Shown: positions 35,091 through 44,086 of the stretch, piece after piece
Layout of the letters: every line of letters starts with the position of its first letter
Position numbering within the stretch: the first letter of the stretch is position 1
Assembly: GCA_051155775.1 (NCBI GenBank)
Contig: DAXETV010000013.1
Span: 62,001-126,000, forward strand
DNA from: CAYSCZ01 sp051155775
GTDB lineage: Bacteria > Bacteroidota > Bacteroidia > Cytophagales > Cyclobacteriaceae
Length of the DNA stretch: 64,000 nucleotides
Reading direction: 5' to 3'
Translations under genes and position numbers: made by a program
The notes under the pieces: generated by a model
The model's database searches: none
Told to the model about the DNA's origin: nothing
What the model saw: only the letters and a program-made list of their open reading frames with translations

Positions 35091-37237
35091 TGTCTAAAAA
35101 CAAAAGAAAAAAAATAAGATCAAAGAGAGGAAGAATAGTCAACCTGGAGGCCTCCTTGTTGGATTTTTTAAATAGTAATATTGAAAAAAGCTTTAGCATC
35201 CGTCAGCTTGACAAAGCCATGGATGCCAATACCAAGCATGAAAAACTAATCCTGAAAAATACCATCCTCGATTTAGCTGAAGAAGGAAAAATAAGAAGAC
35301 TGAAGAATGATCATTTCATGAGTATTGAAGAAACTGATGACCATGTAGGTGTGGTAGATCATGTGAATGCAAAATTTGCCTATGTTGTGGTAAAGGAATT
35401 GGAAAATGACATCTGGGTATCATCAAGAAACTTAAATGGTGCAATTCATGGAGATGAAGTACAGGCTAGAATAACAAAACAAACACGGTCAGGAAAAAAC
35501 CCTGAAGGTAAAGTTATAAAAACTGTAAGACGAAGCAGGGATACACTCGTGGGAAAGGTTGAGCTTTCACCAAGTTTCGCTTTTGTGATACCCGATAGCA
35601 GAAACATTTATTTTGATGTATTTGTGTACCCGGAAAAGACCTTAAATGCCAAAAATAACGATAAGGTTATAGTCAAGATAAAGAAGTGGGCTACTTCCGG
35701 ACGAAATCCCGAGGGAGAGATCATAAGCGTCCTCGGCCCGGCGGGTGATAATGAGGCAGAAATACACGCTATTATGGCAGAGTTTGAGCTTCCTTTCGAA
35801 TTTCCTGAGAAAGTTGAGCAAGCTGCACAAAAAATAAGGAGCGGATTTACTAAACAGCAAATCAGGCATAGAAAGGATTTCAGGGAAGTTTGCACTTTCA
35901 CCATCGATCCGGATGACGCCAAGGATTTTGATGACGCCCTTTCCGTTAAATTTCTTGAAGATGGTAGTTATGAAATAGGCGTTCACATAGCAGATGTAAC
36001 CCATTACGTCAAACCCGATACATTATTGGAAGAAGAGGCTTACAATAGGGCAACCTCGGTTTACCTGGTGGATAGAACCATACCAATGCTTCCTGAGCGG
36101 TTATCAAATGATCTGTGTTCACTACGTCCCAGGGAAGACCGGTTAACCTTTGCTGCGGTATTTGTTTTAAGTGCGCATGGAACGGTGATTAGCGAATGGT
36201 TTGGTAGAACAATCATCCACTCTGATCATAGATTCTCTTACGAAGAGGCGCAGGCAATAATTGAAAGCGAAGAGGGGCCCTATTCCAGGGAATTAACCGT
36301 ATTAAATAACCTTGCCAAGAAAATACGAGATAAAAGGTTTAAATCTGGCGCGATCAACTTTGAAACAGTTGAAGTGAAATTTCAGTTAAATGATCGCGGA
36401 ATTCCTTTGGGAATTATACCAAAAGTGAGGAAAGATGCGCATAAACTTATAGAGGAATTTATGCTGTTAGCCAATAAGCATGTCGCTGAATTCATATTCA
36501 GGAAAAATGACGGTGAGAAAACGTTCGTGTACAGAACACATGATGATCCTGATTCGGAAAAGCTGGAAAACTTTGCGGGCTTTGCCACCAGGTTTGGTCA
36601 TAAGCTTGATCTGTTATCTGATATCTCCCGATCCCTTAATCAATTACTATCCAAAATTGAAGGCAAGCCCGAACAAAATGTGTTAGAGTCATTGGCAGTC
36701 CGATCAATGGCGAAAGCTAAATACACCACCACCCCGGATAAACATTTTGGTTTGGCTTTTGAACATTATACCCATTTTACATCTCCTATCAGAAGGTATC
36801 CCGACATGATGGTTCACCGGGCTTTACAGCATTACCTTGACGGAGGCAAGTCCTTGAATAAAAATGAATATGAAGATCGATGCATACATTCGTCAGAGCG
36901 GGAAAAAAGAGCCAGCGATGCCGAAAGGGCTTCAATAAAGTTTAAGCAGGTTGAATTTATGGAATTGCAGGAAGAGACAGATTTCTCCGGCATTGTTTCT
37001 GGTGTTACCGAATGGGGCATATTCGTCGAGATTGTTGATTTTAAGGTGGAAGGAATGGTTAGGCTGGCAGATATGAAAGATGATTTCTATCAATACGATG
37101 ATAAAAACTATCGGATTGTTGGCAGAAATAATAAAAGGATGATCACGCTTGGTGATAAAGTAAAAGTCAGGGTTGTTAAGACAGATATTGATAGAAGAAC
37201 GATCGATTTGGAATTTATAACTGATGATGAATCATAG
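35090..37237 (+). CDS. rnr: Ribonuclease R
   Basis: 3'-5' processive exoribonuclease of the RNB family. 715 residues: basic N-terminus and winged-helix-like part (about 1-75), cold-shock OB folds (about 80-230), RNB catalytic domain from about 255 with TIDPDDAKDFDDAL at about 270-283 holding the four Mg-binding aspartates, HYTHFTSPIRRYPD near 562, and a C-terminal S1 domain (about 628-712) starting FSGIVSGVTEWGIFVE. Complete. It shares its start with the exonuclease stop (TAATG) and overlaps the polyprenyl synthase by 14 bases. Confidence 0.96.
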   Translation: MSKNKRKKIRSKRGRIVNLEASLLDFLNSNIEKSFSIRQLDKAMDANTKHEKLILKNTILDLAEEGKIRRLKNDHFMSIEETDDHVGVVDHVNAKFAYVVVKELENDIWVSSRNLNGAIHGDEVQARITKQTRSGKNPEGKVIKTVRRSRDTLVGKVELSPSFAFVIPDSRNIYFDVFVYPEKTLNAKNNDKVIVKIKKWATSGRNPEGEIISVLGPAGDNEAEIHAIMAEFELPFEFPEKVEQAAQKIRSGFTKQQIRHRKDFREVCTFTIDPDDAKDFDDALSVKFLEDGSYEIGVHIADVTHYVKPDTLLEEEAYNRATSVYLVDRTIPMLPERLSNDLCSLRPREDRLTFAAVFVLSAHGTVISEWFGRTIIHSDHRFSYEEAQAIIESEEGPYSRELTVLNNLAKKIRDKRFKSGAINFETVEVKFQLNDRGIPLGIIPKVRKDAHKLIEEFMLLANKHVAEFIFRKNDGEKTFVYRTHDDPDSEKLENFAGFATRFGHKLDLLSDISRSLNQLLSKIEGKPEQNVLESLAVRSMAKAKYTTTPDKHFGLAFEHYTHFTSPIRRYPDMMVHRALQHYLDGGKSLNKNEYEDRCIHSSEREKRASDAERASIKFKQVEFMELQEETDFSGIVSGVTEWGIFVEIVDFKVEGMVRLADMKDDFYQYDDKNYRIVGRNNKRMITLGDKVKVRVVKTDIDRRTIDLEFITDDES

Positions 37238-38204
37238 CATAAAAAGGTTTCAAACGCATATAGAAAATGCTATAAACAACATTGATCTTAGAGGAAAACC
37301 AATAGGACTGTATGAACCTATAAAGTATGTGATGGATCTTGGAGGCAAAAGGTTGAGGCCTTTGTTGGGATTGATAGGCTACACACTTTTCAAAGAAGAT
37401 TATAAACGCATCATAAACCCTGTGCTGGCCGTAGAGTTATTCCATAATTTTACTTTAGTCCATGACGATATTATGGATGAAGCACCACTCAGAAGGGGTC
37501 AGAAAACTGTGCATAAGAAATGGAGTCATAACAAAGCAATCCTTTCAGGAGATGTCATGTTAATCAAATCTTATCAATTGCTGACGGAAGTTGAATCAAA
37601 GCTTTTGCCAAGGGTCCTTGACAGGTTTAACACAAGTGCTATAGAAGTATGTGCCGGCCAGGAATATGATATGGAATTCGAGTCCATGACTGAGGTTACA
37701 GAAGATCAGTACCTTGAAATGATTCGGTTGAAAACAGCGGTCCTTTTAGGATTTAGCCTTGAATTAGGTGGGATTTTAGCAAATCAAAATGAAAGTTTAA
37801 CCAATAAATTGTTTTCATTTGGAACCAATATAGGTGTTGGTTTCCAGATAAAAGATGACTTTCTTGACGTCTACGCAGACACCAGTAAATTTGGTAAGCA
37901 AAATGGTGGCGATATTATCGCTAACAAAAAAACTTTTTTATTGATAGAGGCACTTAAGAATGCTAATAAAAAACAGCATAAAGCTTTGGTAGACTGGCTT
38001 AAATGCAAAGTCTTTGACAAAGAGGAGAAAGTAAGGTCGGTAAAAAATCTATACAATGAGATTGGGGTAAAGGGAATAGCCACTGATCGAATGAACTGTT
38101 ATTTTGAAAGAGCATTTCAAAATTTAAATGAAATTGATTGCGAAGATGATCGAAAGGAGGACCTACGATCGTTTGCCAAATATTTGATTGACAGAGAGCA
38201 TTAA
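37224..38204 (+). CDS. Polyprenyl (octaprenyl-type) diphosphate synthase
   Basis: All-trans prenyl diphosphate synthase for the quinone side chain. 326 residues. First aspartate-rich motif DDIMD at 81-85 preceded by GGKRLRP; second motif DDFLD at about 212-216 followed by GKQNGGDI. The residues before DDxxD are F and T (HNFTLVHDD), giving room for a long product, though length cannot be read reliably. It starts at ATG 37224 or 37227, inside the end of rnr, and is followed on the opposite strand, one base later, by the BtuF-like gene. It uses isopentenyl diphosphate from the MEP pathway (dxs). Confidence 0.93.
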   Translation: MMNHSIKRFQTHIENAINNIDLRGKPIGLYEPIKYVMDLGGKRLRPLLGLIGYTLFKEDYKRIINPVLAVELFHNFTLVHDDIMDEAPLRRGQKTVHKKWSHNKAILSGDVMLIKSYQLLTEVESKLLPRVLDRFNTSAIEVCAGQEYDMEFESMTEVTEDQYLEMIRLKTAVLLGFSLELGGILANQNESLTNKLFSFGTNIGVGFQIKDDFLDVYADTSKFGKQNGGDIIANKKTFLLIEALKNANKKQHKALVDWLKCKVFDKEEKVRSVKNLYNEIGVKGIATDRMNCYFERAFQNLNEIDCEDDRKEDLRSFAKYLIDREH

Positions 38205-38981
38205 CTAAGGATGCTGTAGTGCAAGCCTTTTAAAATAATCTGCTGATTTTATCAGACGGGATCCATACCAGGAAAACAGTGCACCATCAACCAAACTAAT
38301 TGATGATTTGGGAAATAGTTTCCGGAACTTTGCGAGATGTTTTTCATCGAAAGGATAAGGTTCTGAGGATAGAAAAACCTTATCCGGATCAAAGTTTCTT
38401 AAATCATCATCTTCAAGGACTGGATACCTTGGTGTACTTTTTAATAAATTGTTAAAGCCCAGATGTTCTAGCATGCTATTAATGAAGTTATTGCCTCCTG
38501 CAACCATGTACGGTTTCATCCATATGAAATAAAGTACATTCCCGGAGCATTTATTCTTTAGTTGATCAAATCCATTTTCTATCTGATAAACAATAGAATT
38601 TGCTGTTGACTCAGTCTGAAATATTTTACCAAAGACCCTAATCATTTCTAATGCATCAGATAGATTATTAACATTGGAAGTCCACACAGGATAATCTAAT
38701 TTTAACTTTTCAATACCTTCTTTGTAGTTCTCTTCTTTATTCGCAATGATTATGTTGGGATCAAGTTCCTTTATTCTATCAAAATGGAACTTTTTAGTCC
38801 CGCCCACTATAGTTTTTTGATTTCTTAAGTGAGCAGGACGAACACAAAATTTGGTAACCCCCACAATTTTGCTGTCCAATCCTAAATCAACAAGAAGTTC
38901 TGATAAGGAAGGAACCAGGGATACGATCTTTAATACTTTATTAGGTATAGCAATAGTAGCCCCTAATTGATCTTTTACAAT
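38205..38981 (-). CDS. BtuF-like periplasmic-binding-fold protein, apparent ATT start
   Basis: Class III substrate-binding fold of cobalamin or iron-siderophore uptake. The reading frame is open back to a stop near 39001. TTG at 38879 would leave 224 residues and cut off the strand KVLKIVSLVPSLSELL that opens every member; adding it needs a start upstream, where no ATG, GTG or TTG occurs. The family N-terminus (about MVKDQLG) aligns with ATT at 38981, five bases after the TGA of the M42 gene, giving 258 residues. No signal peptide is seen, as in cytoplasmic BtuF-like proteins of Bacteroidota, and no permease or ATPase adjoins. Pocket residues KFCVRP and FIWMKPYMVAGG are present. The start codon is inferred. 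Confidence 0.75.
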   Translation of the reverse strand: MVKDQLGATIAIPNKVLKIVSLVPSLSELLVDLGLDSKIVGVTKFCVRPAHLRNQKTIVGGTKKFHFDRIKELDPNIIIANKEENYKEGIEKLKLDYPVWTSNVNNLSDALEMIRVFGKIFQTESTANSIVYQIENGFDQLKNKCSGNVLYFIWMKPYMVAGGNNFINSMLEHLGFNNLLKSTPRYPVLEDDDLRNFDPDKVFLSSEPYPFDEKHLAKFRKLFPKSSISLVDGALFSWYGSRLIKSADYFKRLALQHP

Positions 38982-38985
38982 GCTT

Positions 38986-40056
38986 TCAGTCGAAATAGCT
39001 TAAGTTCTGGTCTGCTTTTATAGTAACTACCACCTGATATATCAAATCAATGACTTTTTCGATGTCATCCTTGCTTGCCATCTCCACTGTTGTATGCATA
39101 TACTTTAATGGTAATGAAATTAGCGCGGAGGCTACACCACTATTGGAGTATGCAAAAGCATCCGTATCCGTTCCGGTAAACCTTGATGAAGCAAGCCTTT
39201 GAAAAGCAATTTCTTTTCCTTTGGCAGTCTGTATTATCAATTCCTGCACTTTATGATGTACAGCAGGGGCATAGGAAATAACAGGTCCCTTGCCAGCTTT
39301 CAGGTCACCTTCCTGCTTTTTATCGTACATTGGTGAGGTAGTATCATGGCATACATCGGTTACAATAGCCATGTTTGGGTTTATTCGATTAGCGATCATT
39401 TCTGCGCCACGTAACCCAACTTCTTCCTGAACTGCATTAACTGCATATAATCCAACAGGCAGTGTATGATTGCTTTCTTTTATTTTTCTGAGTACCTCTG
39501 CTATCATAAAGCCCCCTATTCTATTGTCGAGAGCCCTGCCAATAAGATATTTTTCGTTTAATTCCGTTAGTTCATCTTCATAAGTTATTACCGATCCAAC
39601 ATGAATACCGAGTTTTTCTACCTCTTCTTTCGAATCGCATCCTACATCAATGAAGATATTTTTTAAGGATGGCGCTTCTTCATTTTTGCTTTTCCTGACA
39701 TGTATGGCAGGCCATCCAAATACACCTTTCACCAAACCTTTTGCAGTATGAATATTTACTCTTTTGGAAGGGGCTATTTGATGGTCAGAGCCCCCATTTC
39801 TAATCACATAAATATAACCTTCATCTGTGATATGGTTTACATACCAGGAAATCTCATCGGCATGGGCTTCTATCACAACTTTAAAATCAGCTTTTGGATT
39901 TAATATTGCGACGGCCGAACCATATGTATCCGTGTAATGGTCGTCACAAAACTTGGAGACATAATCCAACCAGATTTTTTGACCTGAATATTCGAAACCT
40001 GTCGGTGATGGGTTGTTAAGATAGCGGTATAAGAATTCTTTACTTTTTTTATCCAT
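38986..40056 (-). CDS. M42-family metallo-aminopeptidase
   Basis: Tetrahedral or dodecahedral cytosolic aminopeptidase (PepA/FrvX/YsdC type) that trims peptides. 356 residues. Metal and catalytic residues: H65 and D67 in IEAHADEI, D177 in RALDNRIGG, E211/E212 in VQEEVGLRG, D234 in VTDVCHD, and a late His in KYMHTTVE (about 328). Complete and of normal length. It follows the carboxylase gene after 14 bases and overlaps no gene, but the BtuF-like gene begins five bases beyond its stop. Confidence 0.93.
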   Translation of the reverse strand: MDKKSKEFLYRYLNNPSPTGFEYSGQKIWLDYVSKFCDDHYTDTYGSAVAILNPKADFKVVIEAHADEISWYVNHITDEGYIYVIRNGGSDHQIAPSKRVNIHTAKGLVKGVFGWPAIHVRKSKNEEAPSLKNIFIDVGCDSKEEVEKLGIHVGSVITYEDELTELNEKYLIGRALDNRIGGFMIAEVLRKIKESNHTLPVGLYAVNAVQEEVGLRGAEMIANRINPNMAIVTDVCHDTTSPMYDKKQEGDLKAGKGPVISYAPAVHHKVQELIIQTAKGKEIAFQRLASSRFTGTDTDAFAYSNSGVASALISLPLKYMHTTVEMASKDDIEKVIDLIYQVVVTIKADQNLSYFD

Positions 40057-40070
40057 AATATTTATTTAAG

Positions 40071-41642
40071 CTATAATGGAATATTTCCATGTTTTTTACG
40101 CGGTAGTTTTCCAACCTTGTTCTCAAGCATATCAAATGAACGGATCATTTTGATGCGCGTGTTTTCAGGTTTTATGACCTCATCGATATATCCTCTTTCA
40201 GCCGCAATATATGGATTTGCAAACTTTTCAGTGTATTCATTTATTTTTTCTTGAAGTTTCATTTCAGGGTCATCAGCGCTTTGAATTTCCCTTTTGAAGA
40301 TTATCTCTGCTGCTCCCTTAGCGCCCATTACTGCAATCTCTGCCGTTGGCCAGGCAAAATTCATGTCTGCACCTATATGCTTGGAGTTCATCACATCATA
40401 AGCACCGCCATAAGCTTTTCGTGTAATGACGGTAACCCTGGGCACTGTGGCTTCCGAGAAGGCATAAAGCAATTTGGCCCCACTTGATATTATGCCCCCC
40501 CATTCCTGATCGGTACCAGGTAGAAATCCCGGCACATCCACAAATACGATCAGTGGGATATTAAAACAATCACAAAACCGTACGAACCTCGAACCTTTCT
40601 TGCTTGATTTTATTCCCAAAACGCCAGCCAATACAGATGGTTGATTGCCTACAATTCCTACACTTCGTCCTGCCAACCTTCCAAATCCTACGATAATGTT
40701 TTCGGCATATTGCTCCTGCACTTCAAAGAAGCTATCTTCATCCAGGGTGTTTATGATCACATCCCGCATGTCGTAGGGTTGATTTGGATTAGCGGGCACA
40801 ATTTCATTTAACTGAGGCCTTGCTTCGTCATTCAGCTTGTAATCCAATCTCGGCGCTTCATCTTCACAGTTTTGAGGAAGATAGCTGATCAATCGCTTGA
40901 TGCTTTGGATACATTCTACCTCATTCTGGCATGCAAAGTGGCTAACCCCACTTTTAATGGCATGGGTTTGCGCACCACCTAACTCTTCAGATGTTACATC
41001 TTCCTGGGTAACTGTTTTGACGACGTGCGGCCCGGTCACAAACATGTAGGAAGTTTGCTCTACCATAAAAATAAAGTCAGTTATAGCGGGTGAATAAACG
41101 GCTCCACCAGCACAAGGCCCCATAATCGAAGAAATCTGAGGTATAACCCCAGAAGCCATTGTATTTCTATAAAAAATATCAGCATAGCCACCGAGAGAAA
41201 CAACCCCTTCCTGGATTCTAGCGCCTCCTGAGTCATTCAGACCGATAATAGGGGCACCATTCTGCATGGCTAAATCCATTATTCTCACAATTTTTTCTGC
41301 ATGAGTTTCACTCAATGAACCACCAAAAACCGTGAAATCCTGGCTAAAAACATAAATGAGACGCCCATCGATTTTACCAAAACCCGTAACAACGCCATCG
41401 CCCAGCACTTTATGTTTCTGAAGATCAAAATCATGACCACGATGCATTACAAACTTTCCGATCTCTTCAAAAGTACCGGGATCCATCAGTAAGTCTATCC
41501 TTTCTCTGGCGGTAAGCTTTCCTTTTTTGTGTTGCTTTTCAATTTTATCTTCACCACCACCTAATAAAGCTTTCTGGTTTTTTTCTTTTAGAATATCCAA
41601 CAATTGTTGTGATTTGGGAATTTCTGTTTTTGTATTATTCAT
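40071..41642 (-). CDS. Acyl-CoA carboxylase carboxyltransferase beta subunit (propionyl/methylmalonyl type)
   Basis: 523 residues with two crotonase-fold halves, as in propionyl-CoA carboxylase beta and methylmalonyl-CoA decarboxylase alpha. The first half has GSLSETHAEKIVRIMDLA and GLNDSGGARIQEGVVSLGGY (carboxyl site); the second has FVDVPGFLPGTDQEWGGII and the MGAKGAAEIIF signature. The biotin carboxylase and biotin carrier partners are not in the window, so whether it carboxylates propionyl-CoA or drives a sodium-pumping decarboxylase cannot be told. The M42 gene follows 14 bases later. Confidence 0.9.
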   Translation of the reverse strand: MNNTKTEIPKSQQLLDILKEKNQKALLGGGEDKIEKQHKKGKLTARERIDLLMDPGTFEEIGKFVMHRGHDFDLQKHKVLGDGVVTGFGKIDGRLIYVFSQDFTVFGGSLSETHAEKIVRIMDLAMQNGAPIIGLNDSGGARIQEGVVSLGGYADIFYRNTMASGVIPQISSIMGPCAGGAVYSPAITDFIFMVEQTSYMFVTGPHVVKTVTQEDVTSEELGGAQTHAIKSGVSHFACQNEVECIQSIKRLISYLPQNCEDEAPRLDYKLNDEARPQLNEIVPANPNQPYDMRDVIINTLDEDSFFEVQEQYAENIIVGFGRLAGRSVGIVGNQPSVLAGVLGIKSSKKGSRFVRFCDCFNIPLIVFVDVPGFLPGTDQEWGGIISSGAKLLYAFSEATVPRVTVITRKAYGGAYDVMNSKHIGADMNFAWPTAEIAVMGAKGAAEIIFKREIQSADDPEMKLQEKINEYTEKFANPYIAAERGYIDEVIKPENTRIKMIRSFDMLENKVGKLPRKKHGNIPL

Positions 41643-41782
41643 AATTGTTATTGAAAAATTGGTGGACTAATTTATGCAAGTCGCACTGAATAATTAAATG
41701 TTTGTTGATCTGTCATGGTTTGATTTATTCACAAACACCTTATGATAAAAATCATTTACTTTGCTCCCGTATAATTTAAATC

Positions 41783-42748
41783 ATGAGAATTGCTGTAATT
41801 GACCTTGGAACAAACACTTTTCATTTGCTGATCGCAGAGGTAAATGACACCTCATTCACAGTGATTCACAGGATGAAGATTGGTGTGAAAATTGGTGAAC
41901 GGGGAATAAATCAGGGCTACATAGTACCGGAAGCCATTGAAAGAGCTAAAGAAGCTTTGCTGAGATTCAAGCGTGTAATGAAAGACTTTTTGGTGGAGAA
42001 TATTTACACTACCGCTACCAGTGCCATCAGAAATGCAAAAAACGGTAAAGCATTAGCCTACGAATTGGAACAACTTATAGGCATAAAGATCAGAATTATT
42101 ACCGGACATGAGGAGGCAGAATTTATTTATTATGGTGTAAAACACGCCATGGACCTGGGTGACGAAGTCTCCTTGGTAATGGATATCGGCGGAGGCAGCA
42201 TTGAACTCATCATAGGAAATGCACACCAGGAATACTGGAAAGAAAGCTATGAGGTGGGAGGACAAAGACTTGTAGAAAGATTTCAAAAGAATGACCCCAT
42301 TTCTTTAGAAGAAATAGATGGTTTACAATCATACCTGGATGAAGAATTGATTGGCTTAAAAGCGGTAATAGCTAAGTATCAACCAACGGTGCTTGTAGGC
42401 TCATCAGGAACATTTGATACATTGAGTGAAATCTATCAGATGGAAAATGGTATAGAAAAAAAATTGGATCAAACAGAATTCCCACTGCCTTATTCTAATT
42501 TTAAGGCGATGTTAAAATCTATAATTTCCAAAAACAAAGAAGAGCGGCTGCTGATCCCGGGTATGATTGAATTGAGGGTGGACATGATCGTGGTTGCTTC
42601 CTTGTTGGTAAATTATATACTGGATGTATCACAAATAAAAAAACTACGGGTTTCTGCATATGCTTTAAAAGAAGGTGTCCTTCTTCATACCTTACACAAT
42701 ATTTTCAATAATCAAAAAACGATTAAAATACAGGACTATATCCAATAG
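41783..42748 (+). CDS. Ppx/GppA-family phosphatase (short form)
   Basis: ASKHA-fold enzyme that degrades polyphosphate or pppGpp. 321 residues, which is only the N-terminal phosphatase domain; the HD-type C-terminal domain of E. coli Ppx is absent. Motifs: IDLGTNTFHLLI (5-16, P-loop-like), ATSAIRNAKNG (about 80), MDIGGGSIELII (134-145, second phosphate loop) and GSSGTFDTL (about 213). With ppk1 in the same window it may balance polyphosphate. It is divergent from the carboxylase gene and followed after 30 bases by the Ldh_2 gene. Confidence 0.9.
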   Translation: MRIAVIDLGTNTFHLLIAEVNDTSFTVIHRMKIGVKIGERGINQGYIVPEAIERAKEALLRFKRVMKDFLVENIYTTATSAIRNAKNGKALAYELEQLIGIKIRIITGHEEAEFIYYGVKHAMDLGDEVSLVMDIGGGSIELIIGNAHQEYWKESYEVGGQRLVERFQKNDPISLEEIDGLQSYLDEELIGLKAVIAKYQPTVLVGSSGTFDTLSEIYQMENGIEKKLDQTEFPLPYSNFKAMLKSIISKNKEERLLIPGMIELRVDMIVVASLLVNYILDVSQIKKLRVSAYALKEGVLLHTLHNIFNNQKTIKIQDYIQ

Positions 42749-42778
42749 AGTAATGGCTTTATTTGGATTGATTTTTTT

Positions 42779-43861
42779 ATGAAATACTTTCCATATACCT
42801 ACCTGAAAGAATTTATCAAGGAGGTTTTAATTAAAATTGGTCATTCCGAAAAAGATGCTGACCTGGCTTCTAGCGTACTTATCAAGGCGGATTTAAGAGG
42901 AATCGATTCACATGGCTTAGCCCGGCTAAGTGGCTATGTAAGATTATGGGAAGTAGATAGAATTAATTCATCGCCGGGCATCAAAATTACAAAAGAAACG
43001 CCCACTACTGCTGTCGTTGACGCTGATAGAGCATTGGGTTTGATTTCTGCGCCAAAGGCTATGGAAATTGCTATTGAAAAAGCAGGGCAGGTTGGCTCAG
43101 GATGGGTAGCAGTAAATAATTCAAATCATTTTGGAATTGCCGGATATCATGCCATGATGGCATTGGAACATGATATGATAGGCTTTGCTATGACCAATGC
43201 GAGTCCTTTGGTGGCACCAACTTATTCAAAACAAAGGTTGTTGGGAACTAATCCAATAGCCGTTGCGATACCTGCAAATAGAAATAAACCATTTGTTTTG
43301 GATATGGCTACTACCACTGCTGCTAATGGTAAATTAGAAGTTATGGAGCGAAAGAATGAAAGCGTTCCGGTTGGTTGGATACAAGATCCTGATGGAAAAT
43401 CCACAAAAGATCCCAGGGGAGTAAAAAAAGGAGGTGCTTTATTACCCCTTGGGGGAGATCGTATCCATGGTTCTCATAAAGGCTATGGGCTGGGCGCTGT
43501 GGTTGATATTTTATGCGGTGTGTTGTCAGGTGCTAATTATGGCCCCTGGGTTCCACCTTTTGTTGCTTTTTTAAATCCAAAAGATGATTTGGTGGGAGAA
43601 GGCCTGGGTCACTTTGTCGGGGCGTTTAAGATTGATAGTTTTCAATCCCCTGAGTCATTCAAGGATCATATGGATAATTGGATCGATACATTTCGAAATT
43701 CGAAGGTTGTTGATGGGTTTGATAAAGTTTTAATCCCAGGAGAACCAGAAAAAGAAATGGAACAGCAGCGGATAGAAAAAGGAATACCATTAATGGATGA
43801 GGTTATAAAAGACCTTGAAACACTCACAAAAAAGTTCGGCCTTGCATATAAATTCTTTTAG
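42779..43861 (+). CDS. Ldh_2 / malate-lactate dehydrogenase family oxidoreductase
   Basis: NAD(P)-dependent 2-hydroxyacid dehydrogenase of the fold shared by AllD, ComC/MdH and YiaK. 360 residues. Motifs: RGIDSHGLARL (about 39-49, with the catalytic His), the family strand SNHFGIAGYH (about 119-128), GTNPIAVAIPA (about 158-168) and KGYGL (about 234-238) near the NAD pocket. The substrate may be malate, sulfolactate, ureidoglycolate or lactate; the sequence does not decide. A terminator follows about 130 bases downstream. Confidence 0.88.
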   Translation: MKYFPYTYLKEFIKEVLIKIGHSEKDADLASSVLIKADLRGIDSHGLARLSGYVRLWEVDRINSSPGIKITKETPTTAVVDADRALGLISAPKAMEIAIEKAGQVGSGWVAVNNSNHFGIAGYHAMMALEHDMIGFAMTNASPLVAPTYSKQRLLGTNPIAVAIPANRNKPFVLDMATTTAANGKLEVMERKNESVPVGWIQDPDGKSTKDPRGVKKGGALLPLGGDRIHGSHKGYGLGAVVDILCGVLSGANYGPWVPPFVAFLNPKDDLVGEGLGHFVGAFKIDSFQSPESFKDHMDNWIDTFRNSKVVDGFDKVLIPGEPEKEMEQQRIEKGIPLMDEVIKDLETLTKKFGLAYKFF

Positions 43862-43993
43862 TATTTTCATGGAATAATGCTAGTTTTTGTACAAACATTT
43901 TTATTACTCACACAAATTTTATCGTTAAAAGTTTATAATAATATCAGAATTCTAATTACGGAATCTTGATATCGTTCATCTATTGGCGTTTAG

Positions 43994-44024
43994 CGGCATG
44001 CGATTCAATGCATGCCGTTTTTTA
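43994..44024 (+). terminator. Terminator after the Ldh_2 gene
   Basis: CGGCATGC (43994-44001) pairs with GCATGCCG (44010-44017) over an eight-base loop, followed by a T-run. Confidence 0.8.
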
Positions 44025-44025
44025 T

Positions 44026-44058
44026 AAAAAAAAGACTTCTCAAGGAGAAGTCTTTTTT
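44026..44058. terminator. Bidirectional terminator between Ldh_2 and DUF1080 genes
   Basis: AAAGACTTCTC (44031-44041) pairs with GAGAAGTCTTT (44045-44055), with A-runs on the left and T-runs on the right, so it can stop transcription from both sides. Confidence 0.8.
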
Positions 44059-44086
44059 GATTAAGACTAAGAAATTAATGTGAGTC

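Noticed and set aside
38880..38981. A frameshift or pseudogene reading for the BtuF-like gene
   Set aside because: The frame is open through the whole region and all downstream motifs are in one frame; only the start codon is unusual.
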